From: Geofilum rubicundum JCM 15548
GTDB taxonomy: Bacteria; Bacteroidota; Bacteroidia; Bacteroidales; Marinilabiliaceae
Assembly: GCF_000974365.1 (NCBI RefSeq)
Contig: NZ_BAZW01000006.1
Span: 62,001-126,000 of the forward strand
DNA: 64,000 nt
Reading direction: 5' to 3'
Shown here one piece after another: positions 16,769 to 26,608 of the stretch (its first letter is position 1; the number at the start of each line of letters is the position of its first letter). Made by a program: the position numbers and the translations under genes. The notes under the pieces are model-generated. The model searched no databases and was not told the DNA's origin. It saw only the letters and a program-made list of their open reading frames with translations.

Positions 16769-18229
16769 TTATCTGAAAATGCTCCGTTCCTGAGGTGGAT
16801 TCCGACGCAATTCCTCACGTTGAAATTCAATGAAGTGTTCGGCAAAGCGTTCCCTGAAATTTTCTTCGGGAGCAGGTGCCGGTGAAAGAGACAGCTGGCC
16901 ATGGGGATTAATCAGGTAATAGGCAGGAACGGCCATTATATTGTAGGTTTCCAGGATTTGGGGAGCGTTGGCAAAATGCAGAAAATCCCATTTGTAGGGA
17001 TGGTTCTTAACAAAGCGCTCCATGGACTCATAGGATTCATCCAAAACAATGGTGACGATCTCCAGCTCCTTACGCATCCCTCTGTAAAACTGTTCCAGAA
17101 CCATGAGGTCTTTTTGGCAGGCATAGTTCTGGGTGTGAATGAAGTTCAGGTAAACAAATTTACCCCGGTAGTCTTTCAGTCTCTTTTCTTTTCCTTTAGC
17201 GTCTGTGAGCTGAAAGTCAGGCGCTTCAGTGCCGGGTCTTAAACTGGATGTTTTTTGATAAAACTGCCTGGCCATTTCCCGGTTTTGTTGGGTGGAAGCA
17301 TCTGTATGGGCATTTTGAAGAATATGCAGGATGGTGGCTTCGGTCAGAGTTTTATTGTAAAAGGCTTCGTATAAACCATGCAATATTACGATCTCGGTGA
17401 GGGTTCTGTTGGTGAACAGGGTATCTTGCATCGCCGAATCCACAATTTGGTGGAAAGGCCGTCTTTGTCCGATAGAGCCCAGAATCTCCGGTCGAACCTC
17501 CCTTGAAAAACCACCGGGGAAGAAGCCTTTGAAAAGAGAGTTGAAAACATCCCAGTAGATGGGGAGATGATACGCCACCGGCCTATTCATAAGGTCGGCC
17601 ATCAACTGCCGCTCTTGCCGGCGCATGGCTGGTTGCCATAGTTTGAGAAAGGAGAGCTGTTTGTGGCGATGGAAGACCGGGTGATCAAAGCTGTATTTTT
17701 TATTGAGTGCGGACTGAAACTCACGCGTTCTGGTCGTGTCGGATTGTAAAAATAGTTGCAAGGCATTTTCACTGAGGAAGAAGTCTAACTCCGCATCAAA
17801 TTCCGCCATGTTTCTGTTGAGCAGGCGACTTTCGGCATTGGCAATGCCCAGCAAGACTTCTTCCTGCTGAAAGTGGGGGTTGAGTCGCTCGACCTCCGTT
17901 TTGGGTTGAAATGGAGGGAAAACCAACTGATAGGATTGGCCGGGTTCCAGATAAATAGTGGCCCTGAATCGTCCCAAATCAGCAAAAGCAAAAGTGGTTT
18001 CGGAAAGGGGAAAGGTGAAATCAAAGGTCCCGTCATCGTTAATGGGCACAGATACCACAGGAGAAGTGGAAGGAATCAGGAAGTTGGTGTAGGTCTCGAA
18101 TACAATATGGACGCCGGCATACTCCGGTGCATGGCCATAGAAGCGGGTGCTGTCGGGCGAACCTTGGGCACCGATGGTGCCGAAGGCCAGTGAGAGGCAG
18201 CAAGCAATGAGAATGGTTTTAAGCGTCAT
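16769..18229 (-). CDS. periplasmic thioredoxin-fold (TlpA/AhpC-like) protein lacking CxxC
   Basis: A 486-residue exported protein with a signal peptide (about 1-21), a large N-terminal region without recognised motifs (about 25-330) and a C-terminal thioredoxin-fold domain starting at LRPGTEAPDFQL. The redox-site region reads FIHTQNYACQKDL, so only the second cysteine of the usual CxxC is present, and the cis-proline loop is MAVPAYYLI. Bacteroidota encode many such TlpA-like proteins, usually as periplasmic thiol reductases; with one cysteine it may be peroxidase-like or inactive. It starts three bases after the coaD stop, so it is cotranscribed with coaD. Confidence 0.8.
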   Translation of the reverse strand: MTLKTILIACCLSLAFGTIGAQGSPDSTRFYGHAPEYAGVHIVFETYTNFLIPSTSPVVSVPINDDGTFDFTFPLSETTFAFADLGRFRATIYLEPGQSYQLVFPPFQPKTEVERLNPHFQQEEVLLGIANAESRLLNRNMAEFDAELDFFLSENALQLFLQSDTTRTREFQSALNKKYSFDHPVFHRHKQLSFLKLWQPAMRRQERQLMADLMNRPVAYHLPIYWDVFNSLFKGFFPGGFSREVRPEILGSIGQRRPFHQIVDSAMQDTLFTNRTLTEIVILHGLYEAFYNKTLTEATILHILQNAHTDASTQQNREMARQFYQKTSSLRPGTEAPDFQLTDAKGKEKRLKDYRGKFVYLNFIHTQNYACQKDLMVLEQFYRGMRKELEIVTIVLDESYESMERFVKNHPYKWDFLHFANAPQILETYNIMAVPAYYLINPHGQLSLSPAPAPEENFRERFAEHFIEFQREELRRNPPQERSIFR

Positions 18230-18231
18230 GC

Positions 18232-18710
18232 TCAGGTCTGTTTTTTCGCCTCAATGAGCTGATAGATGGTGTCGGGAATAAACTTGGAGGCGTCGCCGCC
18301 ATGTTTCAAAATGTCTCGGACAATGGAGGAATTAACCGGCGTGTGTTCAGGAGTGGTGAGTAGAAACACCGAATCGATATTGGTCATTAAGCGGTTGACC
18401 TGGGCGATGGCCCTTTCGTATTCGAAGTCGGCCGCTGTACGTATCCCTCTTAAAATGCTGTGCGCATTTTTTTCAATGGCAAAATCTACCGTAAGCGATT
18501 CGTAAGGCTCCACACACACTCTGGGCTCTTTGGCAAATTGTGCTTGATAAAATCCACCCGGTCTGACACCGAAAAATAATAATGCTTGGATGTGTTATGC
18601 CCCACTGCAATAATTATTTGATCGAAAAGTTTTAAGCCGCGGGTAACAATATTTTCATGTCCTATGGTGAAGGGATCGAATGATCCCGGAAAAATCGCAA
18701 TTCTTTCCAT
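18232..18710 (-). CDS. coaD: phosphopantetheine adenylyltransferase (frameshifted)
   Basis: Makes dephospho-CoA from 4'-phosphopantetheine and ATP. The start MERIAIFPGSFDPFTIGHEN contains the nucleotide-binding GSFDPxTxGH motif. The frame breaks at 18535-18537: the coding strand has AATTTGCC where AATTTTGCC would give KHNFAKEPRVCVEPY. After it the frame holds the second signature, ILRGIRTAADFEYE, and a normal C-terminus. Repaired length is 159 residues, the usual size. The Met at 18710 is chosen because the frame upstream of it is unrelated. Followed directly by the thioredoxin-fold gene. Confidence 0.95.
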
Positions 18711-18752
18711 GTTTTTAAAAATTGTTTGAACTGGTAAAATTGAAAAAAATAG

Positions 18753-18781
18753 TTGAAAGCGCAAGGATTTTTTTAAATTTG
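18753..18781 (+). promoter_or_regulatory. candidate promoter for the aldo/keto reductase gene
   Basis: TTG at 18753-18755 and TAAATTTG at 18774-18781 are separated by 18 bases, one short of the usual 19-21 spacing of Bacteroidota -33/-7 promoters. It lies 56 bases before the ATG at 18837. Confidence 0.5.
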
Positions 18782-18836
18782 AACAAATATGTAAATCCAG
18801 CAAATATCGTACCCACTATATTAAAATTGATTTATA

Positions 18837-19823
18837 ATGAATTATCGATTATTAGGCAAAACAGGATTAAAAGTATCTGAAATCTCCTTAGGAACCTGGC
18901 AAGTAGGCGGAAAATGGGGTTCGGGTTTTGACCATGAAAATGCCGACTATATAATAAATACCGCCATTGATAAAGGGGTGAATTTTATTGATACGGCCGA
19001 TGTTTATGAAGCCGGATTGAGCGAAGAGGCCGTCGGAAGAGTGGTGCGTTCACGTTCCGAAGAGGTTTTTGTCGCCTCCAAATGTGGTCGCCAGATCAAT
19101 CCCCACGTGAATGCCGGTTATACGCCCGATGTGCTTCAGAAATATGTGGAGGACAGTCTCCAAAGAACCGGTCTGGAAGCCCTGGATTTGATTCAACTGC
19201 ACTGTCCCCCAACCGAAGTCTATTACCGCCCCGAGATTTTTGAGCGCTTTGAGCGGCTGAAGGAACAGGGGAAGATTAAAAATCTGGGCGTTAGTGTTGA
19301 AAAGGTGGAAGAGGCCTTAAAGGCCATCGAATACCCCAACGTAACGACTGTTCAAATTATATTTAACGCCTTTCGGCAGCGTCCGGCCGAACTCTTTTTC
19401 AAGGAAGCCCAAAAGCGTCAGGTGGGGATCATTGTCCGCGTGCCTTTGGCCAGTGGGTTATTGACCGGGAAGTTCTCGGCATCCACCCGGTTTGAGGCGG
19501 GTGATCACCGTCAGTTTAACCGACAAGGAGAGGCCTTTGACAAGGGTGAGACTTTTTCGGGCATTGATTATGAGCTGGGACTGAAGGCCGTTAATGCGTT
19601 GAAAGCCGCTTTGCCGGGTCGCGACAATCTGGCCGCTGTGGCCTTGCAATGGATTTTGCAGTATGAAGCCGTCAGTTGCATTATTCCGGGGGCTTCACGT
19701 GTGGAACAGGTCGAGTCGAACCTGGCGGTCTTTGGGGAAACGCCGCTTACCGCTGAAGAAACAGCTGCCATCAATGACGTTTATCAAAAGTATATTCAAA
19801 AAGAGGTGCATCACTTATGGTAG
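18837..19823 (+). CDS. aldo/keto reductase
   Basis: A 328-residue (alpha/beta)8-barrel NAD(P)H-dependent oxidoreductase. The catalytic tetrad is visible: Asp52 and Tyr57 in FIDTADVYEAG, Lys82 in VASKCG and His122 in IQLHCP. The C-terminal IIPGASRVEQVESNLA is the cofactor-binding segment of the YajO/IolS-like AKR group. Substrate unknown. No signal peptide. It is followed 10 bases later by a DUF2721 gene on the same strand. Confidence 0.93.
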   Translation: MNYRLLGKTGLKVSEISLGTWQVGGKWGSGFDHENADYIINTAIDKGVNFIDTADVYEAGLSEEAVGRVVRSRSEEVFVASKCGRQINPHVNAGYTPDVLQKYVEDSLQRTGLEALDLIQLHCPPTEVYYRPEIFERFERLKEQGKIKNLGVSVEKVEEALKAIEYPNVTTVQIIFNAFRQRPAELFFKEAQKRQVGIIVRVPLASGLLTGKFSASTRFEAGDHRQFNRQGEAFDKGETFSGIDYELGLKAVNALKAALPGRDNLAAVALQWILQYEAVSCIIPGASRVEQVESNLAVFGETPLTAEETAAINDVYQKYIQKEVHHLW

Positions 19824-19833
19824 TACTTGCGAT

Positions 19834-20232
19834 ATGGAACAACTGAATTTAACCACACCGGCTGTGTTGTTTTCGGCCATCTCCTTAATTATGCTGGCCT
19901 ACACCAATCGCTTCCTGGCCTACGCCTCGCTGGTGCGCAGCCTGCATCAACGTTACCAGGAGGCACCGGATTCGGTGCTGCTGGGACAAATTGTTAACAT
20001 GAAGCGAAGGTTGCTGCTTACGCGGGCCATGCAGATATTGGGCATTTCCAGTCTGCTGCTGTGCGTATTTACCATGTTTCTGATTTACGTTCACTGGCAG
20101 ACCATGGCAGAGGTGGTTTTTGGTATCGCGCTGGTGCTGCTGATCTTATCACTGGGCACCTCTATCCGCGAAATTCAAATCTCTGTGAAGGCGCTGGATA
20201 TTCAACTGGGGGATATGACGGAGACGAAATGA
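19834..20232 (+). CDS. DUF2721 membrane protein
   Basis: 132 residues from the ATG at 19834; the frame is open further upstream but inside the reductase gene. There are three hydrophobic segments, one at the N-terminus (PAVLFSAISLIMLAYTNRF) and two near 60-80 and 88-108, with the Arg-rich NMKRRLLLTRAMQ between. This matches DUF2721, a small inner-membrane family of unknown function. Its stop codon abuts the stop of the convergent VOC gene, so no terminator fits between them. Confidence 0.75.
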   Translation: MEQLNLTTPAVLFSAISLIMLAYTNRFLAYASLVRSLHQRYQEAPDSVLLGQIVNMKRRLLLTRAMQILGISSLLLCVFTMFLIYVHWQTMAEVVFGIALVLLILSLGTSIREIQISVKALDIQLGDMTETK

Positions 20233-21293
20233 TTATTTCACCCGCATAACCCCGAATAACTTAAACATCCATTTGGGCAAGGGTTTCTCACCGCGCTTTT
20301 GCAGGTTGAGAAACCAGCCTATTTTTTTGACCAACGGGATTTTGTGGGTTTCCACAAACTCGAGAAGGGTGCCTTCGGGTGCCTGGATATAAGCAAAATC
20401 TCCGGCTGCTTCGCCCATGTCAAAAGTGTCCATGGCCTTGGCGCTGTCAACGGTAAAGGGGAAGCCCTTTTGGCTGACTTCTTCGCGGAGTTCTTCCATG
20501 CCGTTGATGTCGTAACAGAGGTGGATAAATCCGGGATCGCCCCAGATGCGATCTTCGTATATGTCACGGGCTTCCCGATCCATGACTTGCACCAACTCCA
20601 TGGTTGAATGACCTAAGAGGGGACTGAAACTGCATGGTATGCCTGGGAATGCTTCAGGAGCATTCTTCTACAGCGATGTTCGCTGCCGGGCACGCCTGCC
20701 CAATCGCTAAAAATATCGGTCCGGTCGTAAACAATCTGGTCATAGCCTAAAATGTCGCGGTAGACTTTCAGACTTTCGTCCATGTCTTTCACCCCAATGA
20801 CCACCCCCAGTATGCCTCCCGTCAGCGCTTTTTGTTTAAATAAAACAAAATTATCGGCCACCACTTCCCAGATGTTCCCATACAAATCTTTCAGGTAGAA
20901 GTGTTCCGTGCCGGAGGGGTCTTTGGCGACAGGTGTGAGGATATCCAGATTGAGCTGAGTGAACTGGTCAAAGGCTTTGTGAATGTCAGCCGTTTTTAGT
21001 TTGCCGATGTTGATGCCCCAATCGCCCAATTGTAGCTGAAAACCCGGTGTTGCAGGGGCTTTCCCGGTGTGCTGCCATATTTCAAAACCGCCGCCGCCTT
21101 CCAGATTCAGCGCCAGAATGGCATGGCGCTCGCGGGGTTCTCCTTCGGTATGGTGCAGCATTAACTCGGCCATGGCAGCCTCTTCAAACATTTTGATGTC
21201 CATACCAAAATGTGTCTGATACCATTTAAAGGCGGTTTGTACATCTGTTACGCCTACGCCTAATTGCTGAATGCCGTTGATTCTTTTTGCCAT
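20233..21293 (-). CDS. two-domain VOC (glyoxalase/bleomycin-resistance fold) protein (frameshifted)
   Basis: Two vicinal-oxygen-chelate modules: GIQQLGVGVTDVQTAFKWYQ at about 7-26 and GVVIGVKDMDESLKVYRDIL at about 162-181. The frame breaks at 20631-20633 (coding CATGCAGT; CATGGCAGT restores HGSFSPLLGHSTMELVQV), giving a 353-residue protein. VOC enzymes bind a metal through His/Glu residues and act as isomerases, dioxygenases or lyases; the reaction here is unknown. Its ATG directly follows the SDR stop codon (base 21294), so the two are translationally linked at the end of the his operon. Confidence 0.8.
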
Positions 21294-22088
21294 TTACATT
21301 GGGTTTATTTTTCGTACTAATTTTGAGTGCCAGTTGGGAAAAAAGCGTTTAATTTTCAAAATTAGTAATTCTTTTCCACCTACGGGAATTTCTAACTTTT
21401 CTTTACGAAGGCCTCTGAGTATTTGTTGGGCCGCTTTTTCCGGGCTGATGCCATTGGCCTGACCCGGATCCATTTGTCCGTGTTCCTGCCCGCTTTTGTC
21501 AATGGCGAATTTGGAAATATTGGTACGGATGCGTCCGCCAATCAACAGGCTGATGCGGATATTATTTGGGTAATTTTCTGCTGCGATGGATTCAAAAAAG
21601 CCATGTAAGGCATGTTTGGAGGCTGAATAAGCCGAGCGGTAGGGGAAGCCGAATTTCCCTACCAGACTGGAGGCGGCTGCCAATTGTCCTCCGCCATTTT
21701 CAATCATGTGGGGCAACAGGGCTTTGGTCAATGCGACTACGCCAATGAAATTGATTTCCATGATTTTTCGATCGTTTTCGATGGGCGTTTCCGTCACAAC
21801 GGAGCGCTGACTGATACCGGCAAATTGGTAGAGGGCGTTAATCTGGTAACCTTTCCGGAGGACTTCCTGAGCCGTTGTGCTGATGGCGTTGGTGTCTGAC
21901 ATGTCCAGTCTTCGGGTTAGGACATGGGCGCCCTTTTTTGTGGCCTCCCGGGCGGTCACTTCAAGACCCTCAGCGTCCCGGTCGGACAGGATCAGGGTGG
22001 TCTGATAGGGCGCCAGTGCAATAGCTACTGCTTTTCCCATTCCCGATGCCGCACCGGTGATCCATATTGTTTTTTTGAAGAAGTCCAT
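21294..22088 (-). CDS. short-chain dehydrogenase/reductase
   Basis: From the ATG at 22088 this is a 264-residue SDR. It has the NAD(P) motif TGAASGMG at about 12-19, an active-site Ser in AAASSLVG, YSASK (Tyr/Lys pair) near 155-159, and a C-terminal basic, hydrophobic tail that may associate with membrane. The usual NNAG motif is changed to QFAG. A TTG six bases upstream also opens the frame but is unlikely. Substrate unknown. It lies 72 bases after hisB, separated by an 8-base-period repeat, and is coupled to the VOC gene. Confidence 0.88.
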   Translation of the reverse strand: MDFFKKTIWITGAASGMGKAVAIALAPYQTTLILSDRDAEGLEVTAREATKKGAHVLTRRLDMSDTNAISTTAQEVLRKGYQINALYQFAGISQRSVVTETPIENDRKIMEINFIGVVALTKALLPHMIENGGGQLAAASSLVGKFGFPYRSAYSASKHALHGFFESIAAENYPNNIRISLLIGGRIRTNISKFAIDKSGQEHGQMDPGQANGISPEKAAQQILRGLRKEKLEIPVGGKELLILKIKRFFPNWHSKLVRKINPM

Positions 22089-22094
22089 TTGCAA

Positions 22095-22159
22095 TAGGTT
22101 GATAGGTTATTAGGTCAATAGGTCGTTAGGTCAATAGGGTTAGTAGGTTGATAGGGGCA
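22095..22159. repeat. degenerate tandem repeat with 8-base period (TAGGnnnn)
   Basis: TAGG recurs at 22095, 22103, 22111, 22119, 22127, 22135, 22144 and 22152: seven intervals of 8, 8, 8, 8, 8, 9 and 8 bases. Most units read TAGGTTGA or TAGGTCAA. It fills nearly the whole space between the SDR start and the hisB stop. Confidence 0.85.
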
Positions 22160-22160
22160 T

Positions 22161-23300
22161 CTATAACACGCCTTTGGTGCTGGGCAACTGGTCACTGAAA
22201 GGGTCCTTGCGGATGGCGGCTTTGATGGCTTTGGCCATTGCTTTGAAAATGCCTTCAATTTTATGGTGTTCGTTGCCGCCTTCAGCTTTGATGTTTAAAT
22301 TACTCAGCGAGGTGTCTGAAAAGCTTTTGAAAAAGTGATGGAACATTTCGGTGGGCATATCACCGACCTTCTCTCGTTTGAACTCAGCCTCCCATACCAG
22401 CCAGGGACGGCCGCCAAAGTCGATGGCTACCTGTGCCAGCACATCGTCCATGGGTAGACAAAAGCCATAGCGGTCGATGCCCCGTTTATTGCCCAATGCC
22501 TGTCGGAATGCCTCACCCAGCGCCAGACCGGTATCTTCAATGGTATGGTGCTCATCCACGTGCAGGTCGCCCTGCACCTGAATGGTCAGGTTAACACCCG
22601 AGTGGCGGCCAATTTGTTCCAGCATGTGATCGAAGAAATGCAAGCCCGTGCTGATGTTGCAGCTTCCGGTGCCATCCAGATCCAGCTCAATGTGAATGGA
22701 GGTCTCGGCTGTTGAGCGGTCCACCACAGCGGTACGCTCCGTTTTAAAAAGGAAGGCCGCCATTTCGTCCCAGTCGTCCGATATAAAGGCACACGCTTCC
22801 GATAGTTCCGTTTTCTGCAGTTCTGCCAATCCGGCCTCCTTTGGTCGCACCAGAATACCTTTACACCCCAGATTTTTAGCCAGTTCGATATCTGTCAGGC
22901 GGTCCCCGATGACCAACGAACCTTCCAGGTTGTAGTCCCCGCTCAAATACTCGCCCAGCATCCCTGTACGTGGTTTGCGGGTGGGGGCATTGTCCTCAGG
23001 AAAGGACCGGTCGATATGCACGCGGGCAAAATGAATGCCTTCGCCTTCGAGCGTGGTCATCATTTTGTTGTGCGCCGGCCAAAAAGTGTCTTCGGGAAAG
23101 GCGTCGGTTCCCAGACCGTCTTGGTTGGTCACCATAACCAGCTCAAAATCCAACTTGGACGCTATCAGATAAAGATTACGAATGGCTTTGGGATAGAAGG
23201 TCAGTTTTTCCAGGCTGTCCACCTGATAGTCCACCGGTGGTTCCTTTATAATGGTGCCGTCACGATCTATGAACAGGACTTTTTTCTTCATTTTTTGCAT
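22161..23300 (-). CDS. hisB: bifunctional histidinol-phosphatase / imidazoleglycerol-phosphate dehydratase
   Basis: Catalyses two steps of histidine synthesis. The N-terminal HAD-type phosphatase domain opens with FIDRDGTI (DxDxT nucleophile motif, about 10-17) and holds the Cys/His zinc-loop area near residues 93-107 only in altered form. The C-terminal dehydratase domain (about 190-379) has [26 protein letters not shown] and [14 protein letters not shown], the manganese-binding histidine motifs. 379 residues is close to the usual bifunctional length. A second Met at 23291 is also possible. It is separated from hisC by an esterase gene. Confidence 0.95.
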   Translation of the reverse strand: MQKMKKKVLFIDRDGTIIKEPPVDYQVDSLEKLTFYPKAIRNLYLIASKLDFELVMVTNQDGLGTDAFPEDTFWPAHNKMMTTLEGEGIHFARVHIDRSFPEDNAPTRKPRTGMLGEYLSGDYNLEGSLVIGDRLTDIELAKNLGCKGILVRPKEAGLAELQKTELSEACAFISDDWDEMAAFLFKTERTAVVDRSTAETSIHIELDLDGTGSCNISTGLHFFDHMLEQIGRHSGVNLTIQVQGDLHVDEHHTIEDTGLALGEAFRQALGNKRGIDRYGFCLPMDDVLAQVAIDFGGRPWLVWEAEFKREKVGDMPTEMFHHFFKSFSDTSLSNLNIKAEGGNEHHKIEGIFKAMAKAIKAAIRKDPFSDQLPSTKGVL

Positions 23301-23303
23301 GTG

Positions 23304-24206
23304 TTACGGTTGCAGAATATTGTTTTTTAACCAGATGTCGAGATAGGCCGTCCAGTAGGCTACATGGCCCGTGGTGCGAAAGCCAAATCCGTGGCCCCCC
23401 ACCGGTAAAATGATTTTGGTAACCGCAACGCCTTTTTGCGTCAGGTTGTGCGCATATTGCTCGGTGTTGATGACCGGCACGGCACCATCATCGGCCGAAT
23501 GAAGCATGAATGTTTTCGGCGTTTCTTCCGTGATCTGGTTCTCCAATGAAAATTTTTCGATGAGCTCAGCGTTTGGTGTGGTTCCTATCAGATGCTCTCT
23601 GCTGCCCATGTGCGTGTTTTTGGCATCCATGGTGATAACCGGATAAATGAGGATGGAAAAATCGGGGCGAACATCCTGACTGCTCAGGCGTTCGTTCACC
23701 GGCTCACGGAAAAGAGTGGATGCCGAAGCGGTCAGGTGGCCGCCGGCTGAAAACCCGATAATGCCAATGTTTGTGGGGTCGATGTTGTATTGGCCGGCTC
23801 TGCTCCGCACCCAATGTATGGCTTCTTGGGCATCCATCAGGGGCACAAAGGCCGAGTTGTTGGTCAGTTCTTCATCGGGCAGACGGTACTTGAGTACAAA
23901 GGCTTCGAAGCCTCGTTCTGCAAACCATTCACCCACCATCATTCCTTCATGGTCAAAGGCTTCACGTGCATAGCCGCCACCGGGAACAATCACAATGGCT
24001 GGTTTTAGGCTGTCCGATGCCTGTACCGCCGGATAGTGGTAGAGTTGAGGAATCGAAACTTTGGAAACGCGGGATCCCTCGTTTATCTCGGCCACATGCA
24101 CGCCTTTTTTGTTAAAAGGCGCTTCTGCTTCCCACAAATTAATGGGGTTTTGACTGAAGATGGTGGTGGCTGTCATCAGTAGGAGTAAAGTGATTGTATT
24201 TTTCAT
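23304..24206 (-). CDS. exported alpha/beta-hydrolase (acetyl-esterase/BD-FAE-like)
   Basis: From the Met at 24206 it is 300 residues with a signal peptide (MKNTITLLLLMTATTIFSQ). The hydrolase motifs are the oxyanion loop VPGGGYA, nucleophile GFSAGGH, Asp in HSADDGAVPV and His in PVGGHGFG. This is the acetyl-xylan-esterase-like group of Bacteroidota that removes acetyl or feruloyl groups from plant glycans. An exported esterase sits oddly between hisC and hisB. A Met at 24236, overlapping the hisC end, is an alternative start but would put ten residues before the signal peptide. Confidence 0.85.
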   Translation of the reverse strand: MKNTITLLLLMTATTIFSQNPINLWEAEAPFNKKGVHVAEINEGSRVSKVSIPQLYHYPAVQASDSLKPAIVIVPGGGYAREAFDHEGMMVGEWFAERGFEAFVLKYRLPDEELTNNSAFVPLMDAQEAIHWVRSRAGQYNIDPTNIGIIGFSAGGHLTASASTLFREPVNERLSSQDVRPDFSILIYPVITMDAKNTHMGSREHLIGTTPNAELIEKFSLENQITEETPKTFMLHSADDGAVPVINTEQYAHNLTQKGVAVTKIILPVGGHGFGFRTTGHVAYWTAYLDIWLKNNILQP

Positions 24207-24239
24207 ATATTTGTTTTTACTGGCTGAGGGCTCCATTTA

Positions 24240-25277
24240 TTATTGGAGGCCGCTTAATTGGTTTATCAGGGCTTTGTTTTCTTCCGGGGATCCGATGGTG
24301 ATTCTGAGACATCCGGCGCATAAGGCAACGGATGATCGGTCGCGGATAACAATTTTTCTCTCTACCAAATAGTTGTAAATTTTTTTGGCATCGGGCGTTT
24401 TCAGAAGAAGAAAGTTGGCATCTGAGGGGTAAACATGGTGGACAAAGGGCAGTTGTTTCAGGTGCTCAGCCATTTTCAGGCGTTCTGCTATCAATAGCTC
24501 AATCCAATCCTCTGTGGCCACTTTGTTTTTCGAAATCAGCTCCATGGCTTTTTGCTGGGTGAGCACATTCAGGTTGTAGGGGTATTTGATGCGACTGAGA
24601 ATTTGAATGATGTCGGGACTGGCAAAGGCCATGCCCAAGCGAATGCCGGCCATGCCCCAGGCTTTCGAAAATGTTTGAAGAACCACCAGGTTCGGGTATG
24701 CGCTGAGCTGGGGAAGCAGGCTTTTGCCAGGGGCAAAGTCGATGTAGGCCTCATCCAAAACCACAATGCCTTCAAAGGTGGTCAGTAGTTGTTTGATGTC
24801 GGCTTCATGAAAGCAGTTGCCCGTTGGGTTGTTGGGCGAGCAGAGCCAGATGATTTTGGTCTGCTGGTCCACCGCCTTGAGCACCGCTTCTGTGTTGAGC
24901 TCGAAATCGGGGGTTAGCAGTACTTTACGGACTTCAATGTCGTTGGTCTCGGCCGCTACCTGGTACATGCCATAGGTGGGGTCGATGGAGACCACATTGT
25001 CTACTCCCGGTCGGCAAAAAGCCCTAAATACCAGGTCGATGGCCTCGTCCGAGCCGTTGCCCAGAAAAATGGAAGAGGGGTCACATTGTTTGAGTTCGCC
25101 TATGACCCTTTTAAGTTTGCGCTGATGCGGGTCCGGATAGCGGTTGTAGGGTGCATTGAAGGGGTTTTCGTTGGCATCCAGAAAGATGCCTTCTTCGCCG
25201 CTGTATTCATCCCGTGCCGAGGAATAGGGCTTCAGTCGGAGGATATTGGGGCGCAGCAATTGTTCGAGTGGCTTCAT
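24240..25277 (-). CDS. hisC: histidinol-phosphate aminotransferase
   Basis: A PLP fold-type I enzyme that transaminates imidazole-acetol phosphate with glutamate. Seen in its 345 residues: LDANENPF near 33-40, PNNPTGN at 148-154, DEAYIDF at 175-181 and the PLP-binding Lys205 in TFSKAWGMAGIRLG. Length and motifs are normal. Starts 6 bases after the hisD stop, so translation is probably coupled. Confidence 0.96.
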   Translation of the reverse strand: MKPLEQLLRPNILRLKPYSSARDEYSGEEGIFLDANENPFNAPYNRYPDPHQRKLKRVIGELKQCDPSSIFLGNGSDEAIDLVFRAFCRPGVDNVVSIDPTYGMYQVAAETNDIEVRKVLLTPDFELNTEAVLKAVDQQTKIIWLCSPNNPTGNCFHEADIKQLLTTFEGIVVLDEAYIDFAPGKSLLPQLSAYPNLVVLQTFSKAWGMAGIRLGMAFASPDIIQILSRIKYPYNLNVLTQQKAMELISKNKVATEDWIELLIAERLKMAEHLKQLPFVHHVYPSDANFLLLKTPDAKKIYNYLVERKIVIRDRSSVALCAGCLRITIGSPEENKALINQLSGLQ

Positions 25278-25283
25278 GAATAG

Positions 25284-26585
25284 CTATTGGTTGATGGCGA
25301 ATGATTTTAAACTGTTTAATCGAAGGGTGACGGCATTTTTGTGCGCCTGAAGCAATTCGGCTTCGGCCATCGTCTCTATCACAGGTCCCAAATCGCGCAA
25401 ACCCTCTTCCGTTATTTTCTGGAAAGTGATTTTACGGATGTAGCTGTCGAGGTTCACGCCAGAATAGGTACGCGCATGACCGTTGGTGGGAAGGGTGTGG
25501 TTGGTGCCGGAGGCATAGTCTCCTGCGCTTTCCGGTGTGTAATGCCCGATAAAAACAGACCCGGCATTGACCACTCTTTCGGCCACAGAGGTGGCATCTT
25601 TTACGGCCAGAATGAGGTGTTCAGGAGCGTAGCGGTTGCTCATTTCCATCATTTCATCCATGGAGGTCAGCAGGAAGGCGCGACTGTCTTCCAGAGCTCC
25701 TAAGGCGCCTGCTACGCGTGGCAAGACCTTCACCTGCTTGTCCACTTCGGCCAAAGTGGCATCGAGTAAATCCGGACTGGTGGTTAGGAGGATGACCTGA
25801 CTGTCGGCACCATGTTCGGCCTGCGACAGCAAATCGGCCGCCACAAAAGCAGGGTTGGCCGATTCATCTGCCATAATCAGGACCTCTGAGGGACCAGCCG
25901 GCATGTCAATGGTGGTCTCGTTGATGCTGACCAGTTGCTTGGCTGCGGTGACAAAGCGATTACCCGGACCGAAAATTTTGTACACACTGGGAACGGTTTC
26001 GGTGCCATGGGCCATGGCGCCTATGGCTTGTATGCCCCCTATCTTGTAGATTTTCTTGATGCCGGCCATATGTGCCGCAAATAAAATAGCGGGGTGCACT
26101 GCGCCGTTTTTATCCGGCGGGGTGCATAATATCACCTCTTTACAACCTGCAATTCGCGCGGGAATGCCCAACATGAGCACGGTGGAAAACAGCGGGGCTG
26201 TGCCACCCGGAATATACAATCCAACCTTCTCAATGGGCACACTTTTTTGCCAGCAGATAACGCCCGGTTGCGTTTCCACGCGGGTCATGGGCTGCCACTG
26301 ACTGATGTGAAATTTCTCGATGTTGGCCGCTGCCGTCCGAATGGCTGCCTTTAACCCGTCAGAAAGTTGGCTTTCTGCCCTGGCAATGGTTTCTGAAGGA
26401 ATTTGGAATTCATTACCGGTATAGCCATCAAATTTTTCGGAGTACCGGGCTACTGCCTGGTCGCCTTCGAGTTTCACTTCGTCCAATACCTTTTTTACGG
26501 TGTCGTATAATCCGGAGACGTCGGTCGCCGGACGCTTTAACAAGGTGCTCCAATCGGATTTTGGCGGATTGATGTATTTTTGCAT
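25284..26585 (-). CDS. hisD: histidinol dehydrogenase
   Basis: Zinc enzyme that oxidises histidinol to histidine in two NAD+-dependent steps. The 433 residues contain [15 protein letters not shown], zinc ligands in SQAEHG, the catalytic Glu-His of YAPEHLIL and the zinc Asp of [16 protein letters not shown]. The length is normal. It follows hisG by 23 bases. Confidence 0.97.
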   Translation of the reverse strand: MQKYINPPKSDWSTLLKRPATDVSGLYDTVKKVLDEVKLEGDQAVARYSEKFDGYTGNEFQIPSETIARAESQLSDGLKAAIRTAAANIEKFHISQWQPMTRVETQPGVICWQKSVPIEKVGLYIPGGTAPLFSTVLMLGIPARIAGCKEVILCTPPDKNGAVHPAILFAAHMAGIKKIYKIGGIQAIGAMAHGTETVPSVYKIFGPGNRFVTAAKQLVSINETTIDMPAGPSEVLIMADESANPAFVAADLLSQAEHGADSQVILLTTSPDLLDATLAEVDKQVKVLPRVAGALGALEDSRAFLLTSMDEMMEMSNRYAPEHLILAVKDATSVAERVVNAGSVFIGHYTPESAGDYASGTNHTLPTNGHARTYSGVNLDSYIRKITFQKITEEGLRDLGPVIETMAEAELLQAHKNAVTLRLNSLKSFAINQ

Positions 26586-26608
26586 GTTTTCGTCGCTTAA
26601 TCGGTTGT

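Noticed and set aside
19663-20232. A longer 189-residue DUF2721 protein starting at 19663
   Set aside because: The extra N-terminal part overlaps the aldo/keto reductase gene in another frame and does not resemble the family; the ATG at 19834 gives a normal protein.
22095-22159. CRISPR array
   Set aside because: The unit is only 8 bases with no spacers of uniform 30-40 base size and no cas genes nearby.
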